Shown here piece after piece: positions 1-8,062 of a DNA stretch of 64,000 bases. This DNA is from Myxococcales bacterium (GTDB taxonomy: Bacteria > Myxococcota_A > Polyangia > Nannocystales > Nannocystaceae). Each line of letters opens with the position of its first letter. Position 1 is the first letter of the stretch. The notes under the pieces were generated by a model. The model had not been told where the DNA came from. It ran no database searches and saw nothing but the letters and a program-made list of their open reading frames with translations. The stretch is taken from contig JACKDU010000007.1 of NCBI GenBank assembly GCA_020633335.1, positions 124,001 through 188,000 of the forward strand. Direction: 5' to 3'. Both the position numbers and the translations under genes were made by a program.

Positions 1-935
1 CGCGCGTAGGCGAAGGCGCGGTCGAGCTGGCCGAGGATCTCGCGCTCGAGCGCCTCCTCGAAGGCCGGGGTCCAGAGCCCCTCGTGGTCGAGGAAGCGCC
101 GGAGCCGCTCGACCGGGTCGCGGTGGGCCGGCACGTCGGGGTTGTAGAGCGGGGTGACGACGACCTCGACGAAGGCCGGGCCGCGGCCGTCGCGGGCGTG
201 GGTGAAGGCCTGCTCGAGCGCCGTGTAGACGCCGATCACGTCGGCGCCGTCGGCCCGCCGGGTCCAGAGCCCGCAGGCGGCCATCCGCTCGGCGACCGAG
301 TCGCCGAAGAGGCCGGCCTCGGGCGGCGCCCCCTCGGGCCAGAGCTGCGACTTGCAGATCAGCACGAGCGGGAGATCGCCGGCCGCGGTCAACGCGACGC
401 TCTCGTGGAAGAGGCCGGTGGTCGTCAGCCCCTCGCCGAAGATCACCGCGCTCGCCTTGCCGCCGCCGGCGAGCTTGTGGGCGTGGGCCTGACCGGCCGC
501 GAGCGCGAGGTGGAGCCCGAGCGGCTCGGGCGCGTGGGCGACCCCGAGGTCGGTCGCCGAGATCGCCCCCGGGCGGCCGTTGTAGAGCGCCGGTCCGCGC
601 TCGCCGGGGAGGCCGAGGACCTGGCGCGCGAGCTCGTCGAGGTCCATGCCGAGCATCGGCGCGATCGCCAGGTCGCGGAGGCCGGGGTAGATCCACTCGC
701 CGTCGCCGAGGAGGAGCGCGACGGCGACGCTCACCGCCTCCTCGCCCGCGGCCGGCGCCCACATCGGCAAGCCGACGCGGCCGAGGCGGTGATCGAGGAG
801 GCGAGCGGCGACCAGGCGCTTGTAGAGGGCGCGGGGCTCGAGGGCGTCGACCAGGGGGCGGGCGGCGTCGCCGAGGTGCCCCTCGGGGTCAAGCCCGACC
901 GCCACGCCTTCTGGATCCCAGGGAGATTGTTCCAT
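1..935 (-). CDS. 2-oxoacid dehydrogenase E1 component, alpha subunit (3'-truncated by window edge)
   Basis: This is a thiamine-diphosphate-dependent E1 alpha subunit of the pyruvate or branched-chain 2-oxoacid dehydrogenase type, which decarboxylates the 2-oxoacid and passes the acyl group to the E2 lipoyl domain. It starts at ATG 935 and stays open to the window edge for 311 residues, against a usual 330-400, so little is missing. The ThDP/Mg-binding region lies at residues 167-197 with GEG at 167-169 and GLFHES just after it. Two positions depart from the textbook GDG...NN signature: Asp is Glu, and the NN pair reads Lys-Ser. The beta subunit would be expected beyond the left edge. Substrate specificity cannot be read from this part. 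Confidence 0.85.
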   Translation of the reverse strand, partial: MEQSPWDPEGVAVGLDPEGHLGDAARPLVDALEPRALYKRLVAARLLDHRLGRVGLPMWAPAAGEEAVSVAVALLLGDGEWIYPGLRDLAIAPMLGMDLDELARQVLGLPGERGPALYNGRPGAISATDLGVAHAPEPLGLHLALAAGQAHAHKLAGGGKASAVIFGEGLTTTGLFHESVALTAAGDLPLVLICKSQLWPEGAPPEAGLFGDSVAERMAACGLWTRRADGADVIGVYTALEQAFTHARDGRGPAFVEVVVTPLYNPDVPAHRDPVERLRRFLDHEGLWTPAFEEALEREILGQLDRAFAYA

Positions 936-1242
936 GTTCGCCTGCGGTCTCGCGCCGCCCCGAGGAGGCGCGGACGCGGAGAGAAACGCCGACGAGAGGC
1001 GATCTAGGGCCCCCTGCGACGGCATCTGGGTTTTATCTGCGGGGTCGCCGGGCCGTCAAGACGAGCGGCGCCAGCCGACGCCCGCGGAGCCCCTCCTGCG
1101 GCCCAGGACGCGATCATCGGACGCGAGTAAGCACACGCCGGGGACGCCGACGCGCGCCGACCGATCTCCCGCTGCGGACGCGCGAAGGCGTCGTCTTGCG
1201 CTCGCCCTCCGCCCTGCGTGACCATGCATACATCTGCGGGAC

Positions 1243-1277
1243 GCCCCGGGGCGGGTCGCAAGGACCCGCCCCGGGGC
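1243..1277. repeat. Perfect 15-bp inverted repeat (hairpin) in the 5' region of the next gene
   Basis: Arms GCCCCGGGGCGGGTC (1243-1257) and GACCCGCCCCGGGGC (1263-1277) are exact reverse complements around a 5-nt GCAAG loop. The element ends 33 bp before the likely ATG at 1311. No T-run follows on either strand. The rest of the 936-1310 gap, which separates two divergent genes, shows nothing else recognisable. It could be a leader hairpin or a protein-binding palindrome. Confidence 0.75.
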
Positions 1278-1310
1278 CCCGGCGGACCCGACCCGCCAGA
1301 GCGCGAGCCG

Positions 1311-2129
1311 ATGAGCAGCCGCTTCGAAGCCAGCACCAGCGTCATCGAGATCCCGGGGATCGACGCCCACGAGTACGCGCTCCTCCGGCGCCTCCGGGTC
1401 CACACCTGGGGAGACCTCGTCGCCCTCGAGAGCGAGGCCCAGCTCAGCGAGCGCCCGCGGGTGCAGGCGGGCGACGCCGAGGCGCTCGATCGGGTGCGCG
1501 GGGCCCTCGGCCTGCCGGCGCTCCGCCGGAGCAGCGATCTCCTGCCGATCGACGCCTGGGGCGGGCTCCACGTCTGGGGCGCCCGCGCGGGCGACATCCG
1601 GGCGGTCGTCGACTACGCGCTCGTCCAGGTCGGCCTCCGCTCGCGGCCCTTCGCCTCTGGCGATCTCCAGCCGACCGATCTCAAGGTCTTCTCGACCCTC
1701 GGCCCCGACCGGGTGGCGATCGCCCCCGAGGGCGCCCAGTGGGTCGCGGTCCTCTCGGAGCGCCTCGAGGGGAGCCCGGTCGATCGCCAGCCCCTCCTCG
1801 AGATCCTGCGGACGGCCGGCGCCCACGCGGTCCTCGCCTACCGCTACATCCCCGACACCTTCGGCACGCCGCCGGTCCGCGACCTCCTCCTGGTCGGCGG
1901 CGAGGCGCGCTTCGCCTGGCGCCGCGGCGACGACCCGCGGGTGATGGCCCGCACCCTCGCGGCCCTCTGCGAGGAGCCCGAGGCGGCGATCCTCGCGGCC
2001 CTCGACGACGACGAGCCCTTCCGCCTGGCGGACGCGATCGGCCTCGAGCACCTCGGCTTCCGGCCCTACATCGACGAGGCGCTCGCCCGCGGCGAGGAGC
2101 CCGACGTGATCGAGTACGAGGCCGGCTAG
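1311..2129 (+). CDS. Conserved-looking hypothetical protein with a helix-hairpin-helix-like N-terminus
   Basis: This encodes 272 residues from ATG 1311; an in-frame ATG at 1218 would place the strong hairpin inside the coding sequence and add a low-complexity Gly/Pro/Arg leader, so 1311 is preferred. Residues 14-38 (IPGI...LRRLRVHTWGDL) resemble the loop and second helix of a helix-hairpin-helix, a motif often used for non-specific DNA contact; this is only a weak pattern match. The remainder is an ordinary soluble, acidic alpha/beta composition with no signal peptide, membrane segment or catalytic motif that I recognise. It is divergent from the E1 alpha gene. Function unknown. Confidence 0.65.
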   Translation: MSSRFEASTSVIEIPGIDAHEYALLRRLRVHTWGDLVALESEAQLSERPRVQAGDAEALDRVRGALGLPALRRSSDLLPIDAWGGLHVWGARAGDIRAVVDYALVQVGLRSRPFASGDLQPTDLKVFSTLGPDRVAIAPEGAQWVAVLSERLEGSPVDRQPLLEILRTAGAHAVLAYRYIPDTFGTPPVRDLLLVGGEARFAWRRGDDPRVMARTLAALCEEPEAAILAALDDDEPFRLADAIGLEHLGFRPYIDEALARGEEPDVIEYEAG

Positions 2130-2156
2130 GCCTGCGCGCTTCGTCATGAACATTCG

Positions 2157-2190
2157 GACATGTCTTCATAGACATCTATGACAGTGCCCG
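2157..2190. repeat. Cluster of short palindromes between two co-directional genes
   Basis: The stretch holds the perfect 8-bp palindrome GACATGTC at 2157-2164, directly followed by CATAGA-CA-TCTATG. It is part of the set of TGTC/GACA-containing palindromes seen in several intergenic spaces of this window. Confidence 0.4.
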
Positions 2191-2271
2191 GGCGCGGGCG
2201 ATCTCGACCGTCCGCAGGGCCGACGCGATCGGAGCGGGCGGCCCCCCGACCCTGCGTGCTACCCTGGCCCG

Positions 2272-2979
2272 ATGGACCCCGCGCGCGCGCGCTCGCTCGG
2301 CCTCGCCCTGGCCCTCTGCGCCGCCGCCTGCACGTCGCACCGCCCCGAGCGCGACCACGGCGAGCACGCGTCGTGCCCCGGGGTTGAGCTCGCGCCCGGG
2401 CTCTTCAAGCGGATCCAGGGGACCTGGACCGTCCGTCACACCCACTACCGCCGCGGCGCGAAGCCGCCGCGCCTGCGGCAGGTCGGCGCGCTGACGATCG
2501 AGGGCTGCCGCTACACCTTCAGCGCCGACGAGGGGGCGAAGCTCGGCGACCTCCGGCGCTGGTTCCCGATCGTCGACCGACCGACGGGGGTCGTCGAGAT
2601 CATCGGCGAGCCGCCGCCGAACCTGGGGGCCTACTTCTACCTCGACCTCGGGGTGATCCGCCTCCACGGCGACCCCGAGCCGCCGCTCAAGAGCGAGGTG
2701 GAGGGGGTGAACGACTCGATCGAGCTCGCGATCCGAGAGCGCCTCCAGGAGGGCGAATACCTCCTGATGAAGGTCACGGACGAGGCCCTGCCGACCCACA
2801 CGCTGTCGATCGAGCGCGGGAAGGAGACGGCGCGCGGCGACGAGTACCCGGGCGGCTTCGATCCGGAGGAGCCTGGGATCGACTGGGAGGCGCGCCGGCG
2901 CGAGGTCGACGCGGCGCTGCCGCGCTGGCGGGAGGAGGCGGCCGCCCGGGCCGCAGCGCCGCCCGCCTCGCCCCCCTGA
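2272..2979 (+). CDS. Predicted lipoprotein of unknown function
   Basis: This encodes 235 residues from ATG 2272. A short signal peptide (residues 1-19, hydrophobic LGLALALCAAA) ends at a lipobox with lipidation expected at Cys20, so the product should be anchored in the inner or outer membrane. The mature part begins with a polar stretch, then IQGTW near residue 45, which recalls the start of small lipocalin-like beta-barrel domains, but the rest is too divergent for me to assign. The C-terminus is Glu/Arg/Ala-rich and probably helical. It faces the dienelactone hydrolase gene convergently, with a palindrome between them. Function unknown. Confidence 0.7.
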   Translation: MDPARARSLGLALALCAAACTSHRPERDHGEHASCPGVELAPGLFKRIQGTWTVRHTHYRRGAKPPRLRQVGALTIEGCRYTFSADEGAKLGDLRRWFPIVDRPTGVVEIIGEPPPNLGAYFYLDLGVIRLHGDPEPPLKSEVEGVNDSIELAIRERLQEGEYLLMKVTDEALPTHTLSIERGKETARGDEYPGGFDPEEPGIDWEARRREVDAALPRWREEAAARAAAPPASPP

Positions 2980-2995
2980 GGAGGCCCGTCGTTCG

Positions 2996-3015
2996 TCATG
3001 TCCCAAGGGACATGA
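2996..3015. terminator. Palindrome at a convergent gene junction, possible bidirectional terminator
   Basis: TCATGTCCC (2996-3004) and GGGACATGA (3007-3015) are exact reverse complements separated by AA. The site lies between two genes ending at 2979 (+) and 3051 (-). There is no T-run, so terminator function is inferred from position only. Confidence 0.45.
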
Positions 3016-3050
3016 CGCTCGCGATGCCGATGACGACGAGCCGCCCTCGG

Positions 3051-3986
3051 TCAGTTGATCTCCGCGAGGACGAACGCGAGCGAGTCGACGTCGGCGTCAC
3101 GCTGGGCGCAGCTCTTGGCGAGGCTCGGATCGGCGAGCTCGCTCGCGCTGCACTTCGCGGTCGGGAAGGCGTGGCCGCCGGTGTTGTCGAAGGAGTGGCC
3201 GACGCCGGCGTACTCGACCCAGGTGAGCGGATGGGCGCTCGCGGGGCCCGACGCGTAGTTGGCGATCGCGTTGTCCGCCCGACGATCGCAGTTGGCGTAG
3301 AGCGAGTCGGCGGTGCCCTGGTGGAGGCGCATCGGCCGGGCCGGCCGCCAGTAGCCGTCCTTGGTCGAGCTCAGGCCGTAGCCGAGGGCGCTGCCGCAGC
3401 CCGGGTAGTAGGCGACCGCGGCCCCGTAGGTCGGCGGGGTGCCGTAGGCGACGTTGGCGTCGCGCGGGGTCTCGGCGATCGCCACCATCACCGCCTGGGC
3501 GCCCTGCGACCAGCCGAAGAGCGCGACCTCGCCGACCTCGTGGACGTCGACCAGGAAGCTGAGCGCGGCGTCGAGATCGTCGACGCGATCGGTGTAGGGG
3601 TCGACGTCGCCGGCGTAGGTCGAGCCGCTGCACTGGTACTGGAAGTCGACCCAGGCGACGCCCTCGGGCGTGCGGCCGCCGTAGGAGTCGACGGCGATCG
3701 CCACGTAGCCCTGGGCCGAGAGCTCGAGGCCCCAGCGCTCGATCTCGTTGATCGCGCCGGCGCTGGGGTCATCGTTCGACCACATGCCGCCGCAGCCGTG
3801 GGCCATGATCACCGCCGGCGCGCCGGCCTCGAGGCCGTCGGGGAGGTAGATCCGGGCGTCGAGGGTCGTGTTGTCCGGGCCGGCGATCTCGATGTTCGCG
3901 GGGGCCTCGGCGGCGGCGATCGCCGGCGCGAGGGTGAGGGTGAGGGCGGCGCTGATGAGGGAGAGCGAGAGCTTGGTGATGGTCAT
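3051..3986 (-). CDS. Secreted dienelactone hydrolase family alpha/beta hydrolase
   Basis: This encodes 311 residues starting at ATG 3986, chosen because a clean signal peptide follows directly (TITKLSLSLISAALTLTLAP then AIAAAEA). The mature domain is an alpha/beta hydrolase of the dienelactone hydrolase type: HGCGG oxyanion-loop region near residue 68, nucleophile elbow G-W-S-Q-G with Ser160, candidate acid Asp227 in GTADS, and His264 in GVGHSF. Classical dienelactone hydrolases use Cys as nucleophile; the Ser here is typical of the broader secreted esterase branch, so the substrate is not known. Four to five cysteines suggest disulfides in an extracytoplasmic location. The 330-bp gap upstream (3987-4316) shows no recognisable site. 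Confidence 0.85.
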   Translation of the reverse strand: MTITKLSLSLISAALTLTLAPAIAAAEAPANIEIAGPDNTTLDARIYLPDGLEAGAPAVIMAHGCGGMWSNDDPSAGAINEIERWGLELSAQGYVAIAVDSYGGRTPEGVAWVDFQYQCSGSTYAGDVDPYTDRVDDLDAALSFLVDVHEVGEVALFGWSQGAQAVMVAIAETPRDANVAYGTPPTYGAAVAYYPGCGSALGYGLSSTKDGYWRPARPMRLHQGTADSLYANCDRRADNAIANYASGPASAHPLTWVEYAGVGHSFDNTGGHAFPTAKCSASELADPSLAKSCAQRDADVDSLAFVLAEIN

Positions 3987-4316
3987 GGCGTGCTCGTGGG
4001 CGGGGGATCGTGGGAGGCCGCGCGTCGCGGCTGGGTCCCGCAAGAGCAAGCGGGCAGCCAAGGCTCGAGGCGCCCTCTCCGCGGACACAATCGACTGTGA
4101 TCTCAGGCACTTTGGTGTCACCGCCCGGACCTCGCCGGGGCGCTCGCAGCGATGCGCGCGCATCGACGGAGGCGCGCGCGCAGCCGCAGCGCGCGGCGAT
4201 TCGGACGATCTCGGGCTGCGACGCGCGCTCGCTCGGCGTCAGGCTGCCGAGGAGCCGAGCTGCCGAGCGCGCGGGCGGCGTGCTAGCGTTCCGACACCGC
4301 TCACGGAGGAGCTCCC

Positions 4317-4634
4317 ATGTCACGATTGCGCCTCGGACTCTACGCCGGGCTCATCTTCGGCGTCCTCGACGTCCTCGCGATGATCCCCCTCGAGATCGAC
4401 CACAAGACGGAGGCGATGATCGGCGCCTTCATCGGCCGCTTCTCGATCGGCTTCATCGTCCCCAACCTCCGCCTCGACCTCCACCCCGCGCTCAAGGGGC
4501 TCCTGGTCGGCGTCGTCCTCAGCCTCCAGGTCGCGGTGATCGCTGGCGTCTGGGGGCCGATCGTCGGGATCGGCGGGGTCGGCGGGGCGATCGTCGGCCT
4601 CGTCGAGCGCCGCAGCGTCGGCGCCGAGCGCTAG
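4317..4634 (+). CDS. Small hydrophobic membrane protein of unknown function
   Basis: This encodes 105 residues from ATG 4317 with a strong ribosome binding site (GGAGGAG about 6 nt upstream). The protein is almost entirely membrane-embedded: hydrophobic segments cover about residues 6-24, 36-48, 60-78 and 80-96, with Gly-rich helices (VGIGGVGGAIVGL) near the end. The C-terminus is charged (ERRSVGAER) and likely cytoplasmic. No family is recognised. It stands alone between a divergent hydrolase gene and a methyltransferase gene. Confidence 0.75.
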   Translation: MSRLRLGLYAGLIFGVLDVLAMIPLEIDHKTEAMIGAFIGRFSIGFIVPNLRLDLHPALKGLLVGVVLSLQVAVIAGVWGPIVGIGGVGGAIVGLVERRSVGAER

Positions 4635-4785
4635 CCTTCGCCGCGCGAGCACCTCGACGAGCACACCTTCGCCGCCGATGCGTCGGCCGTCACGGACGCG
4701 CGGGACCGGCCAAGTCACGGCGCGGACACCTGGGCGCGGCGGCCGTGCATTTGCGGCCGCCGCCTGCGATAGTTGGCGCGAGCCG

Positions 4786-5790
4786 ATGCCCGCGCGGATT
4801 GCCCTCGATCACTGCCCCCTCTGCGCGCGCGACGCGGCGAGCGCGGAGACCCTCTACGCCGGGCCGCCCGGGGGCGTCGGGATCCGACGCTGCCGCGGCT
4901 GCGGGCTCGTCTTCGCCACCGACTTCGCCACCGCCGAGGAGCTCGGGGCCGACTACGGGGCGCGGGCCGAGCGCGACGTCGAGGTCAGCGCAGCGGCCAC
5001 GGCCGGCGGCCACGATCGCCCGGGGATCGCCCGCAAGCGGGCCCGCGTCGCCCTCTACGATCGCCTCAGCCACGGCCGGATCGGCCGCCCGCACCCGGGC
5101 TCGCGGGCCCTCGACATCGGCTGCAACACCGGCCTCCTCCTCGACGTCCTCGCCGGCTACGGCTACGCGACCGCGGGGATCGAGCGCTCGCCGGCCGCCG
5201 CCCAGGCGATCGCCGCCGGCCATCGGATCCTCCGGGTCGACATCGAGGGCGCCGACGACCTCGGCGAGCGCTTCGACCTGATCACCCTCACCCACGTGCT
5301 CGAGCACCTCCGCCGGCCGGTCGCCGCGCTCCAGTGGATCGGCCGCCACCTCGCGCCGGGCGGGCTCCTCGTCGTCGAGGTCCCGAACTTCGCCGACGTC
5401 GCGCGGCCGCTCTGGGGGCTCAAGTACCGGGCGCTCGAGCTCGGCGATCACCTCTCCTTCTTCGAGCGGGCGACCCTCGAGGAGGCGATCGCCCGCGCTG
5501 GCCTCGGCCTCGTCGAGCTCTGGAGCGCCCCCCAGGCGAGCACCCTCCTCTTCCCCTCGCTCCTCAGCGGCCTCGACCTCGGGCTCGCCGGGCTCCGTCG
5601 CCTGCGGCCCCGGCGGGCGCCCGCGACCGCCCACGATCTCGGCGCCCGGGCCCGCGGCGGCGGGCGGATCGGTCGGGTGGTCGAGCCCCTCCTCGGCGCC
5701 CTCGATCGGGCCGATCCCTGGCTCGAGGAGCGCTTCGGGGCCGGCTGCCCCTGGGGGGCGAACCTCGTGGCGGTGGTCGGAGCCGGCTGA
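4786..5790 (+). CDS. Class I SAM-dependent methyltransferase with N-terminal zinc ribbon
   Basis: This encodes 334 residues from ATG 4786; the upstream in-frame extension is low-complexity and rejected. Residues 10-43 form a four-cysteine zinc ribbon (Cys10, Cys13, Cys36, Cys39; CRGCGLVF), as in methyltransferases of the C-methyltransferase/O-antigen type. The SAM-binding motif I is ALDIGCNTG with Asp110, and the post-motif LTHVLEHL sits near residues 168-175, followed by LAPGGLLVVEVPN. Such proteins commonly methylate sugars or lipid-linked intermediates, but the substrate here is unknown. It lies upstream of and convergent with the tRNA-Asp gene. Confidence 0.85.
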   Translation: MPARIALDHCPLCARDAASAETLYAGPPGGVGIRRCRGCGLVFATDFATAEELGADYGARAERDVEVSAAATAGGHDRPGIARKRARVALYDRLSHGRIGRPHPGSRALDIGCNTGLLLDVLAGYGYATAGIERSPAAAQAIAAGHRILRVDIEGADDLGERFDLITLTHVLEHLRRPVAALQWIGRHLAPGGLLVVEVPNFADVARPLWGLKYRALELGDHLSFFERATLEEAIARAGLGLVELWSAPQASTLLFPSLLSGLDLGLAGLRRLRPRRAPATAHDLGARARGGGRIGRVVEPLLGALDRADPWLEERFGAGCPWGANLVAVVGAG

Positions 5791-5833
5791 GCCTGGCGGT
5801 CACTTGGCGACCACCAGGGGGCAGAAACGACGA

Positions 5834-5858
5834 AGCCCCCGAGGGTCTCTCGGGGGCT
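5834..5858 (-). terminator. Intrinsic terminator of tRNA-Asp
   Basis: AGCCCCCGAG (5834-5843) and CTCGGGGGCT (5849-5858) form a perfect 10-bp stem with a 5-nt loop. On the minus strand it lies just downstream of tRNA-Asp and is followed by a T-rich stretch (TTCGTCGTTTC). It may also stop the convergent methyltransferase transcript. Confidence 0.8.
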
Positions 5859-5865
5859 CGTGATT

Positions 5866-5939
<74 letters not shown>

Positions 5940-5970
5940 GTTCCCCGGTGGCGGGCACCAGGGAGCCGGG

Positions 5971-5999
5971 AGGATGGGACAAGCCCGCGCGCCTGTCAA
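5971..5999 (-). promoter_or_regulatory. Candidate sigma-70-type promoter of tRNA-Asp
   Basis: On the minus strand a perfect -35 box TTGACA (5994-5999) is followed after 17 bp by CATCCT (5971-5976), a weak -10. The tRNA begins about 31 bp further on. The spacing fits a housekeeping promoter even though the -10 is poor. Confidence 0.55.
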
Positions 6000-6128
6000 G
6001 AGGGTTTTCGCGATGCCTCAACAATCGCTCTGGAGGGGCCTGAGCGGGGCCTTTGGGGCCTCTTCGGCCCTTTGGGCCATGCGACCGCCAACCCATCGTC
6101 CCTCGTTTGCAGAGTCGCGGTCGAGGCA

Positions 6129-6599
6129 CTAGGCCGAGAGGATCTGCGCGAGGTTCGCGGCGAAGTCCTCGCGGTCGAGCGCGGCCTCCGCCCGCGAGAG
6201 CCGCCCTTCGAAGCGCTTGATCGCCCGCACCAGCGGATCGACCCCGCCGCGGAGGAGCCCGCCATGGACCGCCTCGTACGCCCGCAGGTGAGCGGCGACG
6301 GCGATCCGCACCCGCTCGAGGGAGACGTAGTTCGGCGGGGCGACGCGCCGAGGATCGCCCTCGCCGCCCGCGTCCTCCCAGAGGCAGACGACGCAGGTCT
6401 CGTAGTCGCCGCGCGAGGTGAGCGTCGGCAGGCCGCAGCAGGGGCAGAGCTCCTTGCCGTGGAGGGTGTTGCTGGCCTCGAGCGCGTCCTCGAAGGCGCG
6501 GCGTCGTTCGGCGTGTTCGCGGAGAAGCGCGGTCTCCTCGGGGCTCCGCCGATCGTCCTCGCGGTGCTCTCGCTGGTAGGTCCGCCGCCGCCGCGCCAT
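6129..6599 (-). CDS. CPCC-type cysteine-rich protein
   Basis: This encodes 156 residues from ATG 6599. A charged Arg/Glu N-terminal helix leads into a cysteine-rich module: CPCC at 52-55 and CVVC at 69-72, followed by WEDAGG. This matches the small bacterial CPCC family of zinc-binding-looking proteins with unknown role. The C-terminal 70 residues are predicted helical (SLERVRIAVAAHLRAYEAVHG). It is flanked by two tRNA genes on the same strand and followed, at 6049-6080, by G/C-rich GGCCC/GGGCC inverted repeats that could end its transcript. Confidence 0.75.
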   Translation of the reverse strand: MARRRRTYQREHREDDRRSPEETALLREHAERRRAFEDALEASNTLHGKELCPCCGLPTLTSRGDYETCVVCLWEDAGGEGDPRRVAPPNYVSLERVRIAVAAHLRAYEAVHGGLLRGGVDPLVRAIKRFEGRLSRAEAALDREDFAANLAQILSA

Positions 6600-6661
6600 C
6601 GCGACGTGATGGTAGCGGAGGCGAAGCGCGAGCGTGCACCCACGATCAGGATGTCAACCAG

Positions 6662-6733
6662 TAGGCGGAACAGGGATCGAACCTGCGACCGTCGCCTTGT
6701 AAGGGCGCTGCTCTACCACTGAGCTATCCGCCT
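6662..6733 (-). tRNA. tRNA-Val (TAC)
   Basis: A 72-nt cloverleaf reads on the minus strand: acceptor AGGCGGA/TCCGCCT, D arm GCTC...GAGC, anticodon loop CTTACAA (anticodon TAC), T arm GCAGG-TTCGATC-CCTGT, and discriminator A. The outermost anticodon-stem pair (G-A) is mismatched. It lies only 16 bp after the folK stop, so it may be co-transcribed with folK. CCA is not encoded. Confidence 0.95.
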
Positions 6734-6749
6734 AGAACGGAGCCGGAGA

Positions 6750-7286
6750 CTAGCACAGGGGCGCGTCGGAGCGCGCGAAAATCGTCCGCTGGGCCGGCGT
6801 GAGGCCGGCGAGGAGCGCCTCCACCGACGCGCCGCCGGTCGGACGCACGCCGGGCGCGAGGGCGGCGAGCGGCTCCAGCACGAAGTCGCGACGGGCGAGC
6901 TCCGGGTGCGGGAGCGTCAGGCGATCGCTCGACCAGATCTGGCTCTCGCCGCCGCGGAGGACCGCGAGGAGATCGAGGTCGAGGGTGCGCGGGCCCCAGC
7001 GCTCACGGCGGATCCGACCGTGGCGCGCCTCGATCTCGAGGAGCGCCGCGAGGGTGAGCTCGGGATCGATGACGCCGCGGAGCTCGACCACCGCGTTGAG
7101 GAAGGGGCCGTCGGCGGGTCCGAGCGGGTGGGTCTCAAAGATCGGCGAGGCGCGGACGAGGCGGGCCCCCGGGACGGCTCCGGCGGCGAGCGCCCGGCTC
7201 GCGCTCCGCAGCGTCGCCAGCCGATCGCCGAGGTTGGAGCCGAGGGCGACGTAGGCGCTCGCCTCGTCCGCGGGGAGCTCGCTCAC
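6750..7286 (-). CDS. folK: 2-amino-4-hydroxy-6-hydroxymethyldihydropteridine pyrophosphokinase
   Basis: FolK transfers pyrophosphate from ATP to 6-hydroxymethyl-7,8-dihydropterin in cytoplasmic folate synthesis. The 178-residue product is near the usual family length. ALGSNLGDR opens the fold (residues 14-22), and the diagnostic block RWGPRTLDLDLL spans 96-107 with the catalytic aspartates at 103 and 105, followed by LPHPELARRDFVLEPL. It starts at GTG 7286, which overlaps the stop of the upstream lipoprotein gene in a GTGA tetranucleotide, so the two are translationally coupled. Other folate genes are not nearby. Confidence 0.95.
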   Translation of the reverse strand: MSELPADEASAYVALGSNLGDRLATLRSASRALAAGAVPGARLVRASPIFETHPLGPADGPFLNAVVELRGVIDPELTLAALLEIEARHGRIRRERWGPRTLDLDLLAVLRGGESQIWSSDRLTLPHPELARRDFVLEPLAALAPGVRPTGGASVEALLAGLTPAQRTIFARSDAPLC

Positions 7287-8062
7287 CGGCGCTCGCTCCT
7301 CGTCGGTGCTTCTCCATCATCGGGCTCCGCCGCGAGCACGACCTCGACCGCGATCGCGTGGGTCGGATCGACCCGGATCGCCGCCGGCATACGGACCCCG
7401 ACCTCCGCCGGGTCGCTCGCGCTCGGCAGGAGGAGCTCGACCCGCCCCTCGTCGTCGGTCCTCCCCGCGACCTCACGAGCGCCGATGATCAGCGCGACCG
7501 AGCGCTCGCGCCACGGCACCTCCTCGGGATCGCAGGGGACCGCGCCGCCCGGTCGACGCTCGAGCGTGTCCTCGTAGGTGACGCTGTCGCGCGCGCGGAC
7601 GGAGTCGATGATCGCCGCGCTGAGGCTGTAGACGCCGATCGCCGCGAAGAGCCCGCCGCTGGTGTAGCCGCTCCTCCGCTCGCGGACGATCTCGCCCTCG
7701 GCGTTGATCAGCGGCCGCGAGAACGCCTCGGGGCGGACGAACGCGTAGGAGGCGACGCCGAGGGTCAGGGCCGCGATCCCGTACTCCCAGTAGACGCCGG
7801 CGTCGATCGTCCGAACCGTCTTGGTCTCGCGGATCATCGGCACCATCGTCACCGCGCGGCAGCTCCGACGCTCGCGGATCGTCGCCCGCAGGCGCGGCCC
7901 CTCCTGCTCCCAGGTCGCGGCGAAGGAGTGATCGACGACCTCGACGCGGACCGCCGCCGTCGCCTGGGCGGCCCGATCGGGGCTCGGCAGGAGGCGGACC
8001 TCGGTCGAGGTCGTGAGCTGGGCGCAGGCCGGCACGAGGAGGGCGATCGCCAGCGGCCTCAG
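7283..8062 (-). CDS. Predicted lipoprotein with two hydrophobic segments, possible CTG start
   Basis: The reading frame is open from ATG 8146, but its first 28 codons overlap cyaY and give an Arg-rich leader that is too long for a signal peptide. A CTG at 8062 overlaps the cyaY stop (CTGA) and yields a compact signal, RPLAIALLVPA, ending at Cys13; I prefer this start, giving 259 residues, while noting that CTG initiation is rare. Two later hydrophobic stretches (YGIAALTLGVASYAFV and GGLFAAIGVYSLSAAII) look like membrane segments or a buried hairpin, and the C-terminal 90 residues have a small beta-sandwich-like composition. Function unknown. Confidence 0.6.
   Translation of the reverse strand: MRPLAIALLVPACAQLTTSTEVRLLPSPDRAAQATAAVRVEVVDHSFAATWEQEGPRLRATIRERRSCRAVTMVPMIRETKTVRTIDAGVYWEYGIAALTLGVASYAFVRPEAFSRPLINAEGEIVRERRSGYTSGGLFAAIGVYSLSAAIIDSVRARDSVTYEDTLERRPGGAVPCDPEEVPWRERSVALIIGAREVAGRTDDEGRVELLLPSASDPAEVGVRMPAAIRVDPTHAIAVEVVLAAEPDDGEAPTRSERR

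Noticed and set aside
3012..4100. Long plus-strand open frame opposite the dienelactone hydrolase
   Set aside because: Its composition is Gly/Val/Arg/Asp-rich without motifs, while the opposite strand encodes a complete hydrolase.
4010..5281. Plus-strand frame of over 400 codons overlapping two better genes
   Set aside because: It is Arg/Pro/Ser-rich nonsense; the small membrane protein and the methyltransferase explain the region.
6652..6657. TTGACA on the minus strand after tRNA-Val as a promoter for the CPCC gene
   Set aside because: No acceptable -10 box lies 16-18 bp downstream, so the hexamer is probably chance.
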